This document shows positions 6,094 to 12,404 of a stretch of DNA of 12,404 nucleotides, piece after piece. This DNA is from 2-01-FULL-39-10-A sp964565795. GTDB taxonomy: Bacteria > Patescibacteriota > Microgenomatia > Levybacterales > UBA12049. The stretch covers positions 1-12,404 of the forward strand of contig CAZMGC010000027.1 of the NCBI GenBank assembly GCA_964565795.1, read 5' to 3'. Positions within the stretch are counted from its first letter, which is position 1. Every line of letters starts with the position of its first letter. The translations under genes and the position numbers were made by a program. The notes beneath the pieces are model-generated. The model was not told where the DNA came from, searched no databases, and worked only from the letters and a program-made list of their open reading frames with translations.

Positions 6094-7199
6094 TTTAATC
6101 CACCAATTACCTTAACTCTGTTCAAAAGATCCTGATCTTCCAAAACTTTTCCTGTTCCCCTAACCACAGTTGTAAGCGGATCCTCACTTCTAATTACTGG
6201 AATATGCGTTCGATCCACTATTAATTTATCAAGTCCATAAAGAAGAGACCCGCCACCCGTAAGAAGTATCCCGTTTTCCAAAATATCAGCTGTGAGCTCT
6301 GGAGGTGCTTCCTCTAAAACGTCTGCTACAGATTCAACTATTTTAGAGATTATAGGAGCCAACGCTTCTCTAACTTCAACTTCTGTAACTCTTAAACTTT
6401 TAGGGAGCCCAGTTTCCAAATCTCTTCCTCTCACAATTGCTGCTTTATTATCCGCCTTCTCAAATTCAACTTCCTGCCCTTCCGTAGCTTTAGCGGAGGA
6501 GGGTTTTCTCCTAGGCCTTTCGTATGCACTGCCTAATTTTATTTTTAAATCTTCAACTGTTTTTTCTCCTAACAAAAGCCCATGACGAAGCCTTATGTAA
6601 TGCGCAATTGCGCCGTCCATATCGTCTCCCGCGGTTTTTAAAGACCTGCTTACAACAATTCCACCCAGTGAAATTACAGCAATTTCAGTTGTTCCTCCTC
6701 CCACGTCCACAACCATTTTCCCAGTAGGTGCAAAAACAGAAACTCCCTCTCCAATTGCTGCGGCCATTGGCTCTTCGATAAGAAAAGCTTCACGTGCGCC
6801 CGCAGAAAGCGCAGCTTCCCAAACAGCACGACGCTGCACTTCAGTTACAGCTGAAGGAATCCCAATTACCACTCGAGGACGAGAAATCGCAAGTGGAAGC
6901 GAGCTCCCAGTACTATGAACATCATGAACAAATCTACTAATCATCGCACTTGTCGCATCAAAATCCGAAATGACTCCACTTCTCAAAGGCTTTACAGTTA
7001 CTATTAATTCCGGAGTTTTACCTAACATTTTCTTAGCTTCACTTCCGAGGGCAATTATTTTTTTTGTTTTTTTATGAATTGCAATAATTGATGGCTCTCT
7101 AATCACAATTCCTTTTCCTCTTACCCAAACAAGAGTATTTGCAGTTCCTAAATCAATTCCAATATCGTGGCTAAATAAACTAAAAAGACTTCTTAGCAT
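6090..7199 (-). CDS. mreB: Rod-shape-determining actin homologue MreB
   Basis: Bacterial actin that forms membrane-associated ATP-dependent filaments guiding side-wall synthesis. The 369 residues begin with a hydrophobic, probably amphipathic tail (MLRSLFSLF), then phosphate-1 DIGIDLGTANTLVWV (12-26), IEEPMAAAIGEG (141-152), phosphate-2 VVDVGGGTTEIAVISLGGIV (163-182), the GDDMD segment (191-195) and the adenosine motif ILLTGGGSLLYGLD (311-324). RGRDLETGLP (257-266) is the usual MreB block after the variable loop. The protein is about 25 residues longer than the common form because of an insert at about 229-250, part of it repeat-encoded (see 6474-6503). It is the first gene of the cluster, preceded by an extended -10 promoter. 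The ATG at 7199 is chosen because it gives the canonical N-terminus. The TGA stop overlaps the next ATG. Confidence 0.97.
   Translation of the reverse strand: MLRSLFSLFSHDIGIDLGTANTLVWVRGKGIVIREPSIIAIHKKTKKIIALGSEAKKMLGKTPELIVTVKPLRSGVISDFDATSAMISRFVHDVHSTGSSLPLAISRPRVVIGIPSAVTEVQRRAVWEAALSAGAREAFLIEEPMAAAIGEGVSVFAPTGKMVVDVGGGTTEIAVISLGGIVVSRSLKTAGDDMDGAIAHYIRLRHGLLLGEKTVEDLKIKLGSAYERPRRKPSSAKATEGQEVEFEKADNKAAIVRGRDLETGLPKSLRVTEVEVREALAPIISKIVESVADVLEEAPPELTADILENGILLTGGGSLLYGLDKLIVDRTHIPVIRSEDPLTTVVRGTGKVLEDQDLLNRVKVIGGLK
6474..6503. repeat. Palindromic in-frame insert in mreB (encodes PSSAKATEGQ)
   Basis: The stretch encodes MreB residues 233-242, PSSAKATEGQ, absent from ordinary MreB proteins at this point between GSAYE and the RGRDLETGLP block. 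It contains an imperfect inverted repeat: CTTCCG (6479-6484) pairs with CGGAGG (6494-6499), with one wobble, around the loop TAGCTTTAG. From memory, SSAKATEG-type peptides recur as inserts in unrelated Patescibacteria proteins, which suggests a dispersed short palindromic element. I cannot verify that here. The insert keeps the frame and sits in a variable surface loop. Confidence 0.6.
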
Positions 7200-7234
7200 A
7201 AAAAGTTAACTCAACATGCGTGAGGATGAAATCC

Positions 7235-7262
7235 ATTCTAGCAGCTTGAAGGTATTTTGCAA
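7235..7262 (-). promoter_or_regulatory. mreB promoter (extended -10)
   Basis: On the minus strand TTGCAA (7262-7257, 4/6 to TTGACA), a 16-base spacer, and TAGAAT (7240-7235, 5/6) preceded by TGC, giving the extended -10 form TGnTAGAAT. Initiation near 7228 leaves a leader of about 29 bases before the mreB ATG, with no clear Shine-Dalgarno sequence. The -35 is shared with the plus-strand promoter. Confidence 0.6.
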
Positions 7263-7272
7263 TAAGCTTCAA
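7246..7272. promoter_or_regulatory. Operator-like dyad over the divergent promoters
   Basis: TTGAAG (7246-7251) and CTTCAA (7267-7272) are exact inverted repeats separated by 15 bases. Their centre (about 7259) nearly coincides with the self-complementary TTGCAA (7257-7262) that can act as -35 in both directions. This is the layout expected for a dimeric regulator controlling both genes. A 6-base dyad can occur by chance in AT-rich DNA, so the regulatory reading is inference. Confidence 0.35.
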
Positions 7273-7286
7273 CGTGAAACTATAAC
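7257..7286 (+). promoter_or_regulatory. Candidate promoter of the glycan ligase gene
   Basis: TTGCAA (7257-7262), an 18-base spacer, and TATAAC (7281-7286, 5/6 to TATAAT). Initiation near 7293 coincides with the in-frame ATG at 7294, so the message would be leaderless. This is a main reason for rejecting the upstream ATG at 7216 as the start. Confidence 0.45.
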
Positions 7287-7293
7287 CAAGAAC

Positions 7294-9672
7294 ATGTTGT
7301 TTATAGGAAAAATGCCTGATACAATTATTTTTGTGAAATTTAGCGGGGTAGCAACAAGAGGAATTGAATTTTTATTTTATAGCTTATTTCTTCTCATCCC
7401 CTTAGTCTTTGCCGGCAACACCTCAGAGCTTTTTGAATTCAGTAAAATGTGGCTTACTTTTGGAATCACGATTTCCATAGGATTTTTATGGTTTTCAAAA
7501 ATGATTCTTCTTAAAAGAGTTATTTTCAAAAGAACAATTTTCGATATCCCGATTTTTCTAATTCTCTTCTCGCATCTCGTCGCGACTATTGTTTCACTGG
7601 ATCCTCATATTTCTTTGTGGGGATATTATTCCCGCTGGAATGGAGGGCTTATATCTATGGTTACTTATGCATTTCTTTTCTGGGCTTTTGTTAGCAATTT
7701 TAACCATGATCCGGATGAAAATCCGACTACAAATCATTTATCTAAAAAAGGATTTTTCGATATTCGACCAGATGTAAAGAAAGTAATTAACAACTCACTT
7801 TTAGTAAGTCTCGTTTCAGGACTTATTGTAGTTTTATGGGCAATTCCCTCTCACTTCGGATATGACCCGACGTGTTATGCATTTAGAGGGACACTAGACA
7901 CCACATGTTGGACAGCAGATTTCCAGCCTACTGTAAGAATATTCGGAATGCTGGGTCAGCCTGCATGGCTTGCTGCATATCTGGGAATTTTGCTCCCAAT
8001 CTCAGGCGCTTTCGCATTAAAAGAACTTAGAAAAACTAAAGAAAAAATAAATCTAAAATTCTTTGGATACTGTGGACTTTTTATACTATTTTATATAGCG
8101 CTGCTTTATTCAGGATCCCGCGCAGGAATAATCGGATTTTTTGCTTCACTTCTTTTCTTTGCAGTTTTTTATATTTTTTTCAACAGGCGCGACTTAGGTT
8201 TTCTTAAAAATAAATTTATTCCAGTTTTTATTATCGCTTTAATAGTGGTTACTCCTTTCGCAGGAATTGATCTCCCAAATGGAACTAAAGTTACATATGA
8301 TGTTATATTTAATCAATTTAAAAAAGAGGGCCCAGCAGTGGATACTAATGTTCCAGTTAAACAAGGTCCGGAAACACCATCTACTCCGGTTGAAGAAACT
8401 CCAAATCCAGCAATTCCTTTGGGTGGCTCTTCATCTGCTGAAATTAGATCAATTGTGTGGAAAGGTGGAATCGCCGCATGGAAAGCAAATCCAATTTTTG
8501 GAACTGGAGTTGAGACTTATGCATTTGCATATTACAAACATAGGCCAGAAGAACACAACAGAGTTTCAGAGTGGAACTTTTTATACAACAAGGCGCATAA
8601 CGAATACATAAATTATTTAGTCACAACTGGAGCATTTGGACTTATTTCATATTTATCGTTTATAGGTTTCTTTTTTGCTTCAGCTGCACTTTCTTTATTT
8701 AATAAAAAAATAAAAACAATTCCTTACGTAGGTAATTTCACTAGTTCTGAAAAATGGGATCACAAAGATCCTATTGTTTTAGCTTTAGTTGCTTCAATTA
8801 TTTCAATGATTATCGTAAATTTCTTTGGTTTTTCAGTTGTGATTACAAATATTTATTTATTCTTAATTCCAGCATTTTTATTATTTATCCTTAATTTAGT
8901 GCCATTTGTTAAAGAACCACCTCTTCCGAAAATTCCTTATGTTTCATATTCACAGCGGGGTGGAATTTTAGGACTTGGCGCGCTAGCAATATTTCTAATT
9001 TTTATGCTTATTAGATTTTGGGTAGCAGATACGAGATACGCTTTAGGATTTAACTATAATCAAGCAGGAGAATTTCAAACAGCTTACCCACTTCTTCAAT
9101 CTGCTGTAAAACTTAGAAAAGAACCAGTTTTCTTAAATGAAATAGCTATTAATGATGCAAATCTTGCCACATCTTTGGCCACCCAAACAGGAAGTGAGTC
9201 CGCTCAAGTTATTCAACAACTTGCTACAGAGTCTCTTGCAACTTCTGAAAAACTTGTAAAAGAACACCCAAATAATGTTGTGTATTGGAAAACTAGAGTA
9301 AGAGTTCTATATACACTTGCTAGATTAGATCCTAATTTTTATCCTCAAGCACTAGCTGCAATCCAACAAGCTGCTTTACTGGCACCAACGGATGCAAGCA
9401 TTCTCTATAACTTGGGAGTTTTATATGGACAAAATGGTGATTCTAAAAAAGCTTCAGAAATTCTAGAACAAACAGTAAAATATAGACCTCAATACTCAGA
9501 AGCTCATTTCGCACTTGGACTTTTTTATCACGATTTAGGAGTGGACCAAAACGGAGCGGTAAAAGATGAAAACTATAGACAAAAGGCAATTGCGGAGATG
9601 GATTATATTCTAAAAAATATAAACCCAAATGATCCACAAGCTAAAGCTTACTACGACGAATGGTCGAAATAA
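7294..9672 (+). CDS. O-antigen ligase/Wzy-like membrane protein with C-terminal TPR
   Basis: Probable glycan ligase or polymerase, or protein O-oligosaccharyltransferase, acting at the outer face of the cytoplasmic membrane on lipid-linked glycan. Numbered from the ATG at 7294 (792 residues), about a dozen membrane segments span 20-570. Wzy_C hallmarks are visible: FGMLGQPAWLAAYLGILLPI (217-236), SGSRAGIIGFF (273-283), Arg385 in a large external loop, and KAHNEYINYLVTTGAFGLIS (433-452) with His435. Two external cysteines (194 and 204, in DPTCYAFRG and DTTCW) may form a disulfide. The catalytic loop holds a Pro/Thr-rich spacer (about 345-378). After the last helix (about 558-575) comes an external TPR-like region (about 600-790), clearest in ASILYNLGVLYGQNGDSKKA. 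An ATG at 7216 would add 26 polar residues, but the mreB promoter lies within that stretch; Met at 7312, behind AGGAAAA, is another option. The acceptor (sugar, S-layer or pilin) cannot be read from the sequence. Confidence 0.87.
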   Translation: MLFIGKMPDTIIFVKFSGVATRGIEFLFYSLFLLIPLVFAGNTSELFEFSKMWLTFGITISIGFLWFSKMILLKRVIFKRTIFDIPIFLILFSHLVATIVSLDPHISLWGYYSRWNGGLISMVTYAFLFWAFVSNFNHDPDENPTTNHLSKKGFFDIRPDVKKVINNSLLVSLVSGLIVVLWAIPSHFGYDPTCYAFRGTLDTTCWTADFQPTVRIFGMLGQPAWLAAYLGILLPISGAFALKELRKTKEKINLKFFGYCGLFILFYIALLYSGSRAGIIGFFASLLFFAVFYIFFNRRDLGFLKNKFIPVFIIALIVVTPFAGIDLPNGTKVTYDVIFNQFKKEGPAVDTNVPVKQGPETPSTPVEETPNPAIPLGGSSSAEIRSIVWKGGIAAWKANPIFGTGVETYAFAYYKHRPEEHNRVSEWNFLYNKAHNEYINYLVTTGAFGLISYLSFIGFFFASAALSLFNKKIKTIPYVGNFTSSEKWDHKDPIVLALVASIISMIIVNFFGFSVVITNIYLFLIPAFLLFILNLVPFVKEPPLPKIPYVSYSQRGGILGLGALAIFLIFMLIRFWVADTRYALGFNYNQAGEFQTAYPLLQSAVKLRKEPVFLNEIAINDANLATSLATQTGSESAQVIQQLATESLATSEKLVKEHPNNVVYWKTRVRVLYTLARLDPNFYPQALAAIQQAALLAPTDASILYNLGVLYGQNGDSKKASEILEQTVKYRPQYSEAHFALGLFYHDLGVDQNGAVKDENYRQKAIAEMDYILKNINPNDPQAKAYYDEWSK

Positions 9673-9687
9673 ATTTAGCCGCAATTA

Positions 9688-9696
9688 TGCTATAAT
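9688..9696 (+). promoter_or_regulatory. Promoter of def (extended -10)
   Basis: TGCTATAAT is a perfect extended -10 element, 15 bases after the upstream stop codon. No -35 is needed or evident. Initiation near 9703 gives a leader of about 16 bases with no Shine-Dalgarno sequence before the ATG at 9719. The same TGCTA(T/G)AAT form precedes mreB and fmt. Confidence 0.65.
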
Positions 9697-9718
9697 TTCC
9701 AGAACCAGTTTTTGAAAT

Positions 9719-10273
9719 ATGGCACAAATAGTTTCAGCTCCACACCCAGTTTTAAGTAAAGTAGCCTCAGAATATGTCTTCGAGAAGAATGACAAATTTT
9801 TGCCTGCGATTTTAAAAGAAATGGAAGATGCACTTCTTTCTGCTTCAGATCCAAAAGGCGTAGGACTTGCAGCACCACAAATAGGACGTGGTCTATCCAT
9901 TTTTATTACCAAACCAACGGACGGTGCAGATATTTCTGTTTTTATAAATCCAAAAATTATTAAATCTACTCCCCTTCCTGAAGATAAACCAGAGGATGAG
10001 AAAAGAGGAAAAAAACTTGAAGGTTGTCTTTCGCTTCCAAGTATTTGGGGTGTAGTTAAAAGAGCGCCCTCAATTACTCTCTCATACTATGATCATTTAG
10101 GACGAAAGAAAACAAAAAAATTCACAGGATTTATGGCGACAATTGTTCAACATGAAGTGGACCACCTAAACGGAATTCTTTTCCCAAAAAGAGTTTTAGA
10201 GCAAAAAGGAAATCTTTATAAATCAAGTAAAAATGAAAAGGGTGAAGACGAATTCGAAGAGATTAGCGTGTAG
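9719..10273 (+). CDS. def: Peptide deformylase
   Basis: Metalloenzyme (usually Fe2+) that removes the formyl group from the N-terminal methionine of nascent proteins at the ribosome exit. All three signatures are present in the 184 residues: motif 1 GVGLAAPQIG (47-56), motif 2 EGCLSLP (101-107) with metal ligand Cys103, and motif 3 QHEVDHLNG (144-152) with ligands His145 and His149 and catalytic Glu146. The segment 83-100 between motifs 1 and 2 is charged (PEDKPEDEKRGKK), a somewhat longer loop than usual. The C-terminus (about 160-184) is a Lys/Glu-rich tail. The ATG at 9719 gives a normal N-terminus (MAQIVSAPHPVLSKVA). The 3' end overlaps the convergent metallopeptidase-like gene by 11 bases. 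fmt, the enzyme that installs the formyl group, starts about 1.3 kb away on the same strand. Confidence 0.97.
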   Translation: MAQIVSAPHPVLSKVASEYVFEKNDKFLPAILKEMEDALLSASDPKGVGLAAPQIGRGLSIFITKPTDGADISVFINPKIIKSTPLPEDKPEDEKRGKKLEGCLSLPSIWGVVKRAPSITLSYYDHLGRKKTKKFTGFMATIVQHEVDHLNGILFPKRVLEQKGNLYKSSKNEKGEDEFEEISV

Positions 10274-11537
10274 TGTTTTCTCTCTCCCATTTCCATCTAG
10301 CAACTGTTTTCCAAATATGCACAATCTTTGAAGGAGGAATAACTGCAAAGAGAGCATCAATCTCTTCCCTTCTTCTTTCTCTTGTTTTGGGATCTTCCTC
10401 TCTTTCTAAAAAAGCATAAATAATTTTCATTCTTTCTCTAAATAATTCCAAATCTATTAAATTTCCTGCACTTCGTCTCACATTTATCCCTGATAAAGCC
10501 TCTTGGGAATCCATAAAGTCTAATAATTCGCCTTTCTTTGGGTTATGTGCGGCAAATGTTGACACAGGCATACCATCTCTATTCATAGCCGAAGCCATTT
10601 CCGCAAGGAGCTCTTCAGTTGAAGAGTCCGGGACTTTTCTTAGAAGCCTTCTTATTCTCTCAGTTAAAGCTTGAACTGTTTGAAAATCCCCTTGGTTAAT
10701 TGCATCCGATATAAGAATTGTCTGGTTTGTTAGAGCTTTTTTTAGTTGAGTGAAATAATCAACATCCCTAGAAGTAAACGCATCAGCAAATCCATGGAAT
10801 TCTTCATGCAATAACGTCTTATATAAATTCCCTCTTATATCTTTAGGATTAATTGCACCTTCCAGCAATAATTCATTCATATAGTCTTTTATAATATTTA
10901 CATGATCTGCAGGTGAGCCTAAATGTGTCCCATTTGTACCTGGAGTACCTTTATCAATTTGACTCTGGTATGCTTCTTTAGTCACAAAGATACTCACGGA
11001 GTATGCCCCCATAATTGCTCTAGTTATTTGGTCTCCTCTAAATCCTACACCGGGAATTTTACTTAATACCTGAGGATTCTCAAACATTCCTGTCTCAGGA
11101 TCTGGCTCACCAAACTGAACTTGTAGATCTCTTAAAACCATCCTTCTCATAATTAATCTTGGAACTCCAAGAGTAATTAGTCCTGCAAGCTCAAAATCAC
11201 GTGCGTCTTTTAAAACATCCATTTCTTCTCTAATCGCATTTGCTCTTTCCAAAGTTTCTGAAGAATTTTTTAGATGGTCATCCAAAACTAAAAATCTTTC
11301 ATAAGCAGCAAAAGAATCTGGCATCCTTTGTTTTGAACGAACGAAAACCCCGTTTAATGCGCGCGTTTCAGCATCAATTAGCTCATTTGAATCAGAAGCT
11401 AAAGGGATTGGGAGCATCATCGCAGTTCGCCACATATCAGTTGCAACTGCTACTTTTGCATCAATTTCTCTAAATATTTTTCTGTCTGCACTTTTTCTCG
11501 CATCCGTCCTACCGGGATCTCTTCTTTCTGTTGACAT
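10263..11537 (-). CDS. Unrecognised protein with HExxH zinc-peptidase motif
   Basis: Putative soluble zinc metallopeptidase of 424 residues; I cannot name the family. The catalytic signature is H244-E-E-F-H248 in KTLLHEEFHGFADAF, on a predicted helix. A downstream helix with Glu313 (EELLAEMASAMNRDG, 65 residues on) is a plausible third, gluzincin-type ligand. The N-terminal about 30 residues are highly charged (MSTERRDPGRTDARKSADRK), helices rich in Arg/Glu follow to about 135, and the C-terminal region (360-424) is again helical and basic. There is no signal peptide or clear membrane segment, so it is probably cytosolic. The ATG at 11537 lies about 3 bases after the predicted transcription start. 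The gene sits between def and fmt on the opposite strand and ends inside def (11-base overlap). Peptidase activity is inferred from the motif only. Confidence 0.8.
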   Translation of the reverse strand: MSTERRDPGRTDARKSADRKIFREIDAKVAVATDMWRTAMMLPIPLASDSNELIDAETRALNGVFVRSKQRMPDSFAAYERFLVLDDHLKNSSETLERANAIREEMDVLKDARDFELAGLITLGVPRLIMRRMVLRDLQVQFGEPDPETGMFENPQVLSKIPGVGFRGDQITRAIMGAYSVSIFVTKEAYQSQIDKGTPGTNGTHLGSPADHVNIIKDYMNELLLEGAINPKDIRGNLYKTLLHEEFHGFADAFTSRDVDYFTQLKKALTNQTILISDAINQGDFQTVQALTERIRRLLRKVPDSSTEELLAEMASAMNRDGMPVSTFAAHNPKKGELLDFMDSQEALSGINVRRSAGNLIDLELFRERMKIIYAFLEREEDPKTRERRREEIDALFAVIPPSKIVHIWKTVARWKWERENTTR

Positions 11538-11546
11538 AAGGCGAGT

Positions 11547-11575
11547 ATTTTAACAGTTATAGGCTTATAGTTCAA
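11547..11575 (-). promoter_or_regulatory. Candidate promoter of the HExxH gene
   Basis: On the minus strand TTGAAC (11575-11570, 4/6), a 17-base spacer, and TAAAAT (11552-11547, 5/6). Predicted initiation near 11540 is about 3 bases before the ATG at 11537, again a nearly leaderless message. It lies back to back with the fmt promoter. Confidence 0.5.
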
Positions 11576-11598
11576 TAATAGCGAAGAAAATATTTTGA

Positions 11599-11607
11599 TG
11601 CTAGAAT
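11599..11607 (+). promoter_or_regulatory. Promoter of fmt (extended -10)
   Basis: TGCTAGAAT is an extended -10 element (5/6 in the hexamer) with no evident -35. Predicted initiation at 11613-11615 falls on the ATG at 11615, so the mRNA is probably leaderless. The alternative ATG at 11609 would lie before the transcription start. Confidence 0.6.
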
Positions 11608-11614
11608 AATGTCT

Positions 11615-12404
11615 ATGAAAATAGTGTTTTTTGGCTCTCGTCACATCCATAGCATGCTCCAGGAATTAAATGACAATTTCGATTTAGAACTTGTAGTTAC
11701 GACTGATAAGGGAACTGTTAATTTTGCAAAATCTGAGGGCTATCCTTATGCTCAAGTATTAAAAATTGACAATAAACTTTTAACTGCTATTAAAGACTTG
11801 GAGCCGGACTTAGGCATAGTTGCAGATTTTGGACTTATAATCCCACAAGCGCTTATGGATATCTTTCCTCATGGAATAATAAATGTTCACCCCTCTCTCC
11901 TACCGCTATATCGAGGCTCTACCCCAGTCCAAACCGCTCTTCTAAATGGCGACACCGTAACCGGAATTTCTATTATAAAAATTGATGAAGAATTGGATCA
12001 TGGTCCGATAATCTACCAGGAAGAATATGATATAAAACCTGATGATTTTACGGAAAAACTTTTGGAGACTTTATTCAAAAGAGCCGGAGAAATTCTTCCT
12101 GATTTAATTACAGAATTTGTTGACGGAAAACTAAATCTGGAAGTTCAGAATGATGATAGAGCGACTTACACTAATATTCTTAAAAAAGAAGATGGATTTG
12201 TAGACATAGATAATCCTCCAGAAAAAAGAAAACTCACGCGAATGATAAATGCACTGAGCCCCTGGCCTGGAGTTTGGACTAAATTTATATTAACAAATAA
12301 AGAAGTTATTATAAAACTTCATCCTATGAATTATGTTCACGTTGAAGGAAAAAGACCAATGAGTTATAAAGATTTTAAAAACGGGTACGAAAAAGGCGAA
12401 GAAT
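11615..12404 (+). CDS. fmt: Methionyl-tRNA formyltransferase (3' end outside window)
   Basis: Transfers a formyl group from 10-formyltetrahydrofolate to initiator Met-tRNA. 263 codons are visible; the gene runs off the window edge with most of the C-terminal OB-like domain begun. The formyltransferase core is clear: start MKIVFFGS, then INVHPSLLPLYRGSTPVQTA with the catalytic Asn-x-His and the SLLP folate loop, then LDHGPIIYQEE with the catalytic Asp. ALSPWPGVWTKF begins the C-terminal domain, as in Fmt. The N-terminal half of the core is short: after VTTDKG the usual PAGRGKK-type segment is missing and only a few residues precede the YAQVLKID strand. I chose the ATG at 11615 over 11609 (adds Met-Ser) because the start then reads MKIVFFG and coincides with the predicted leaderless transcription start. 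Its partner def lies upstream. Confidence 0.93.
   Translation, partial: MKIVFFGSRHIHSMLQELNDNFDLELVVTTDKGTVNFAKSEGYPYAQVLKIDNKLLTAIKDLEPDLGIVADFGLIIPQALMDIFPHGIINVHPSLLPLYRGSTPVQTALLNGDTVTGISIIKIDEELDHGPIIYQEEYDIKPDDFTEKLLETLFKRAGEILPDLITEFVDGKLNLEVQNDDRATYTNILKKEDGFVDIDNPPEKRKLTRMINALSPWPGVWTKFILTNKEVIIKLHPMNYVHVEGKRPMSYKDFKNGYEKGEE

Noticed and set aside
6292..6727. Plus-strand open frames opposite mreB
   Set aside because: They are antisense to conserved MreB motifs, low in complexity and without any recognisable domain.
7216..7293. 26-residue N-terminal extension of the glycan ligase from the ATG at 7216
   Set aside because: It contains the mreB extended -10 and the ligase's own promoter elements, encodes a polar stretch unlike the family, and has no ribosome site.
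8267..8611. Open frame of 114 codons in another frame of the ligase gene
   Set aside because: It is a shadow of the ligase loop carrying the Wzy_C motifs, with no features of its own.
11450..11650. Minus-strand open frame overlapping the starts of the HExxH gene and fmt
   Set aside because: It covers both divergent promoters and the first codons of two well-supported genes. Its composition looks random.

Overview
The window looks like a piece of chromosome from a Candidate Phyla Radiation (Patescibacteria) bacterium, probably close to the Microgenomates. This placement is inference. It rests on the AT-rich sequence, very tight gene packing, several unrecognised soluble proteins among core genes, a Wzy-like glycan ligase with a C-terminal TPR region, and short palindromic or repetitive inserts inside conserved genes (MreB and TopA). 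TGA is used as an ordinary stop at the ends of mreB, mreC and one unknown gene, so the genetic code is standard (not the UGA=Gly code of Gracilibacteria).

Layout. 1-1675 (minus): the N-terminal part of topA, preceded by dprA, with a perfect 13-bp-stem hairpin between them. 1731-2249 (plus): an unrecognised 172-residue protein, divergent from dprA and convergent with mrdA. 2246-7199 (minus): the cell-elongation cluster, in transcription order mreB, two unrecognised small genes, mreC, mreD, mrdA (PBP2). Its junctions are 1-4 base overlaps or a 2-base gap, except for the 44 bases before mreC. 7294-9672 (plus): a polytopic O-antigen-ligase-like protein with TPRs, divergent from mreB. 9719-10273 (plus): peptide deformylase. 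10263-11537 (minus): an unrecognised protein with an HEEFH zinc-protease motif, convergent with def. 11615-end (plus): methionyl-tRNA formyltransferase, cut by the window edge.

How the genes fit together. MreB/MreC/MreD/PBP2 form the rod-elongation complex that inserts peptidoglycan into the side wall. RodA is not in the window. The glycan ligase shares the mreB upstream region, so envelope glycan assembly may be transcribed in relation to wall elongation. Def and Fmt are the two ends of the N-formyl-methionine cycle. DprA and TopA are DNA-handling proteins whose genes are often adjacent in bacteria.

Most interesting signals: (1) the two unknown genes translationally coupled to mreB; (2) a compact divergent control region at 7235-7286, where one self-complementary TTGCAA can act as -35 for both directions and lies at the centre of a dyad; (3) -10-like elements placed so close to start codons that several lead genes would make leaderless or nearly leaderless mRNAs, while one internal gene has a perfect AGGAGG; (4) in-frame repeat inserts in MreB and TopA. 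No RNA gene, CRISPR array or transposase was seen, and no gene-free stretch exceeds about 110 bases.
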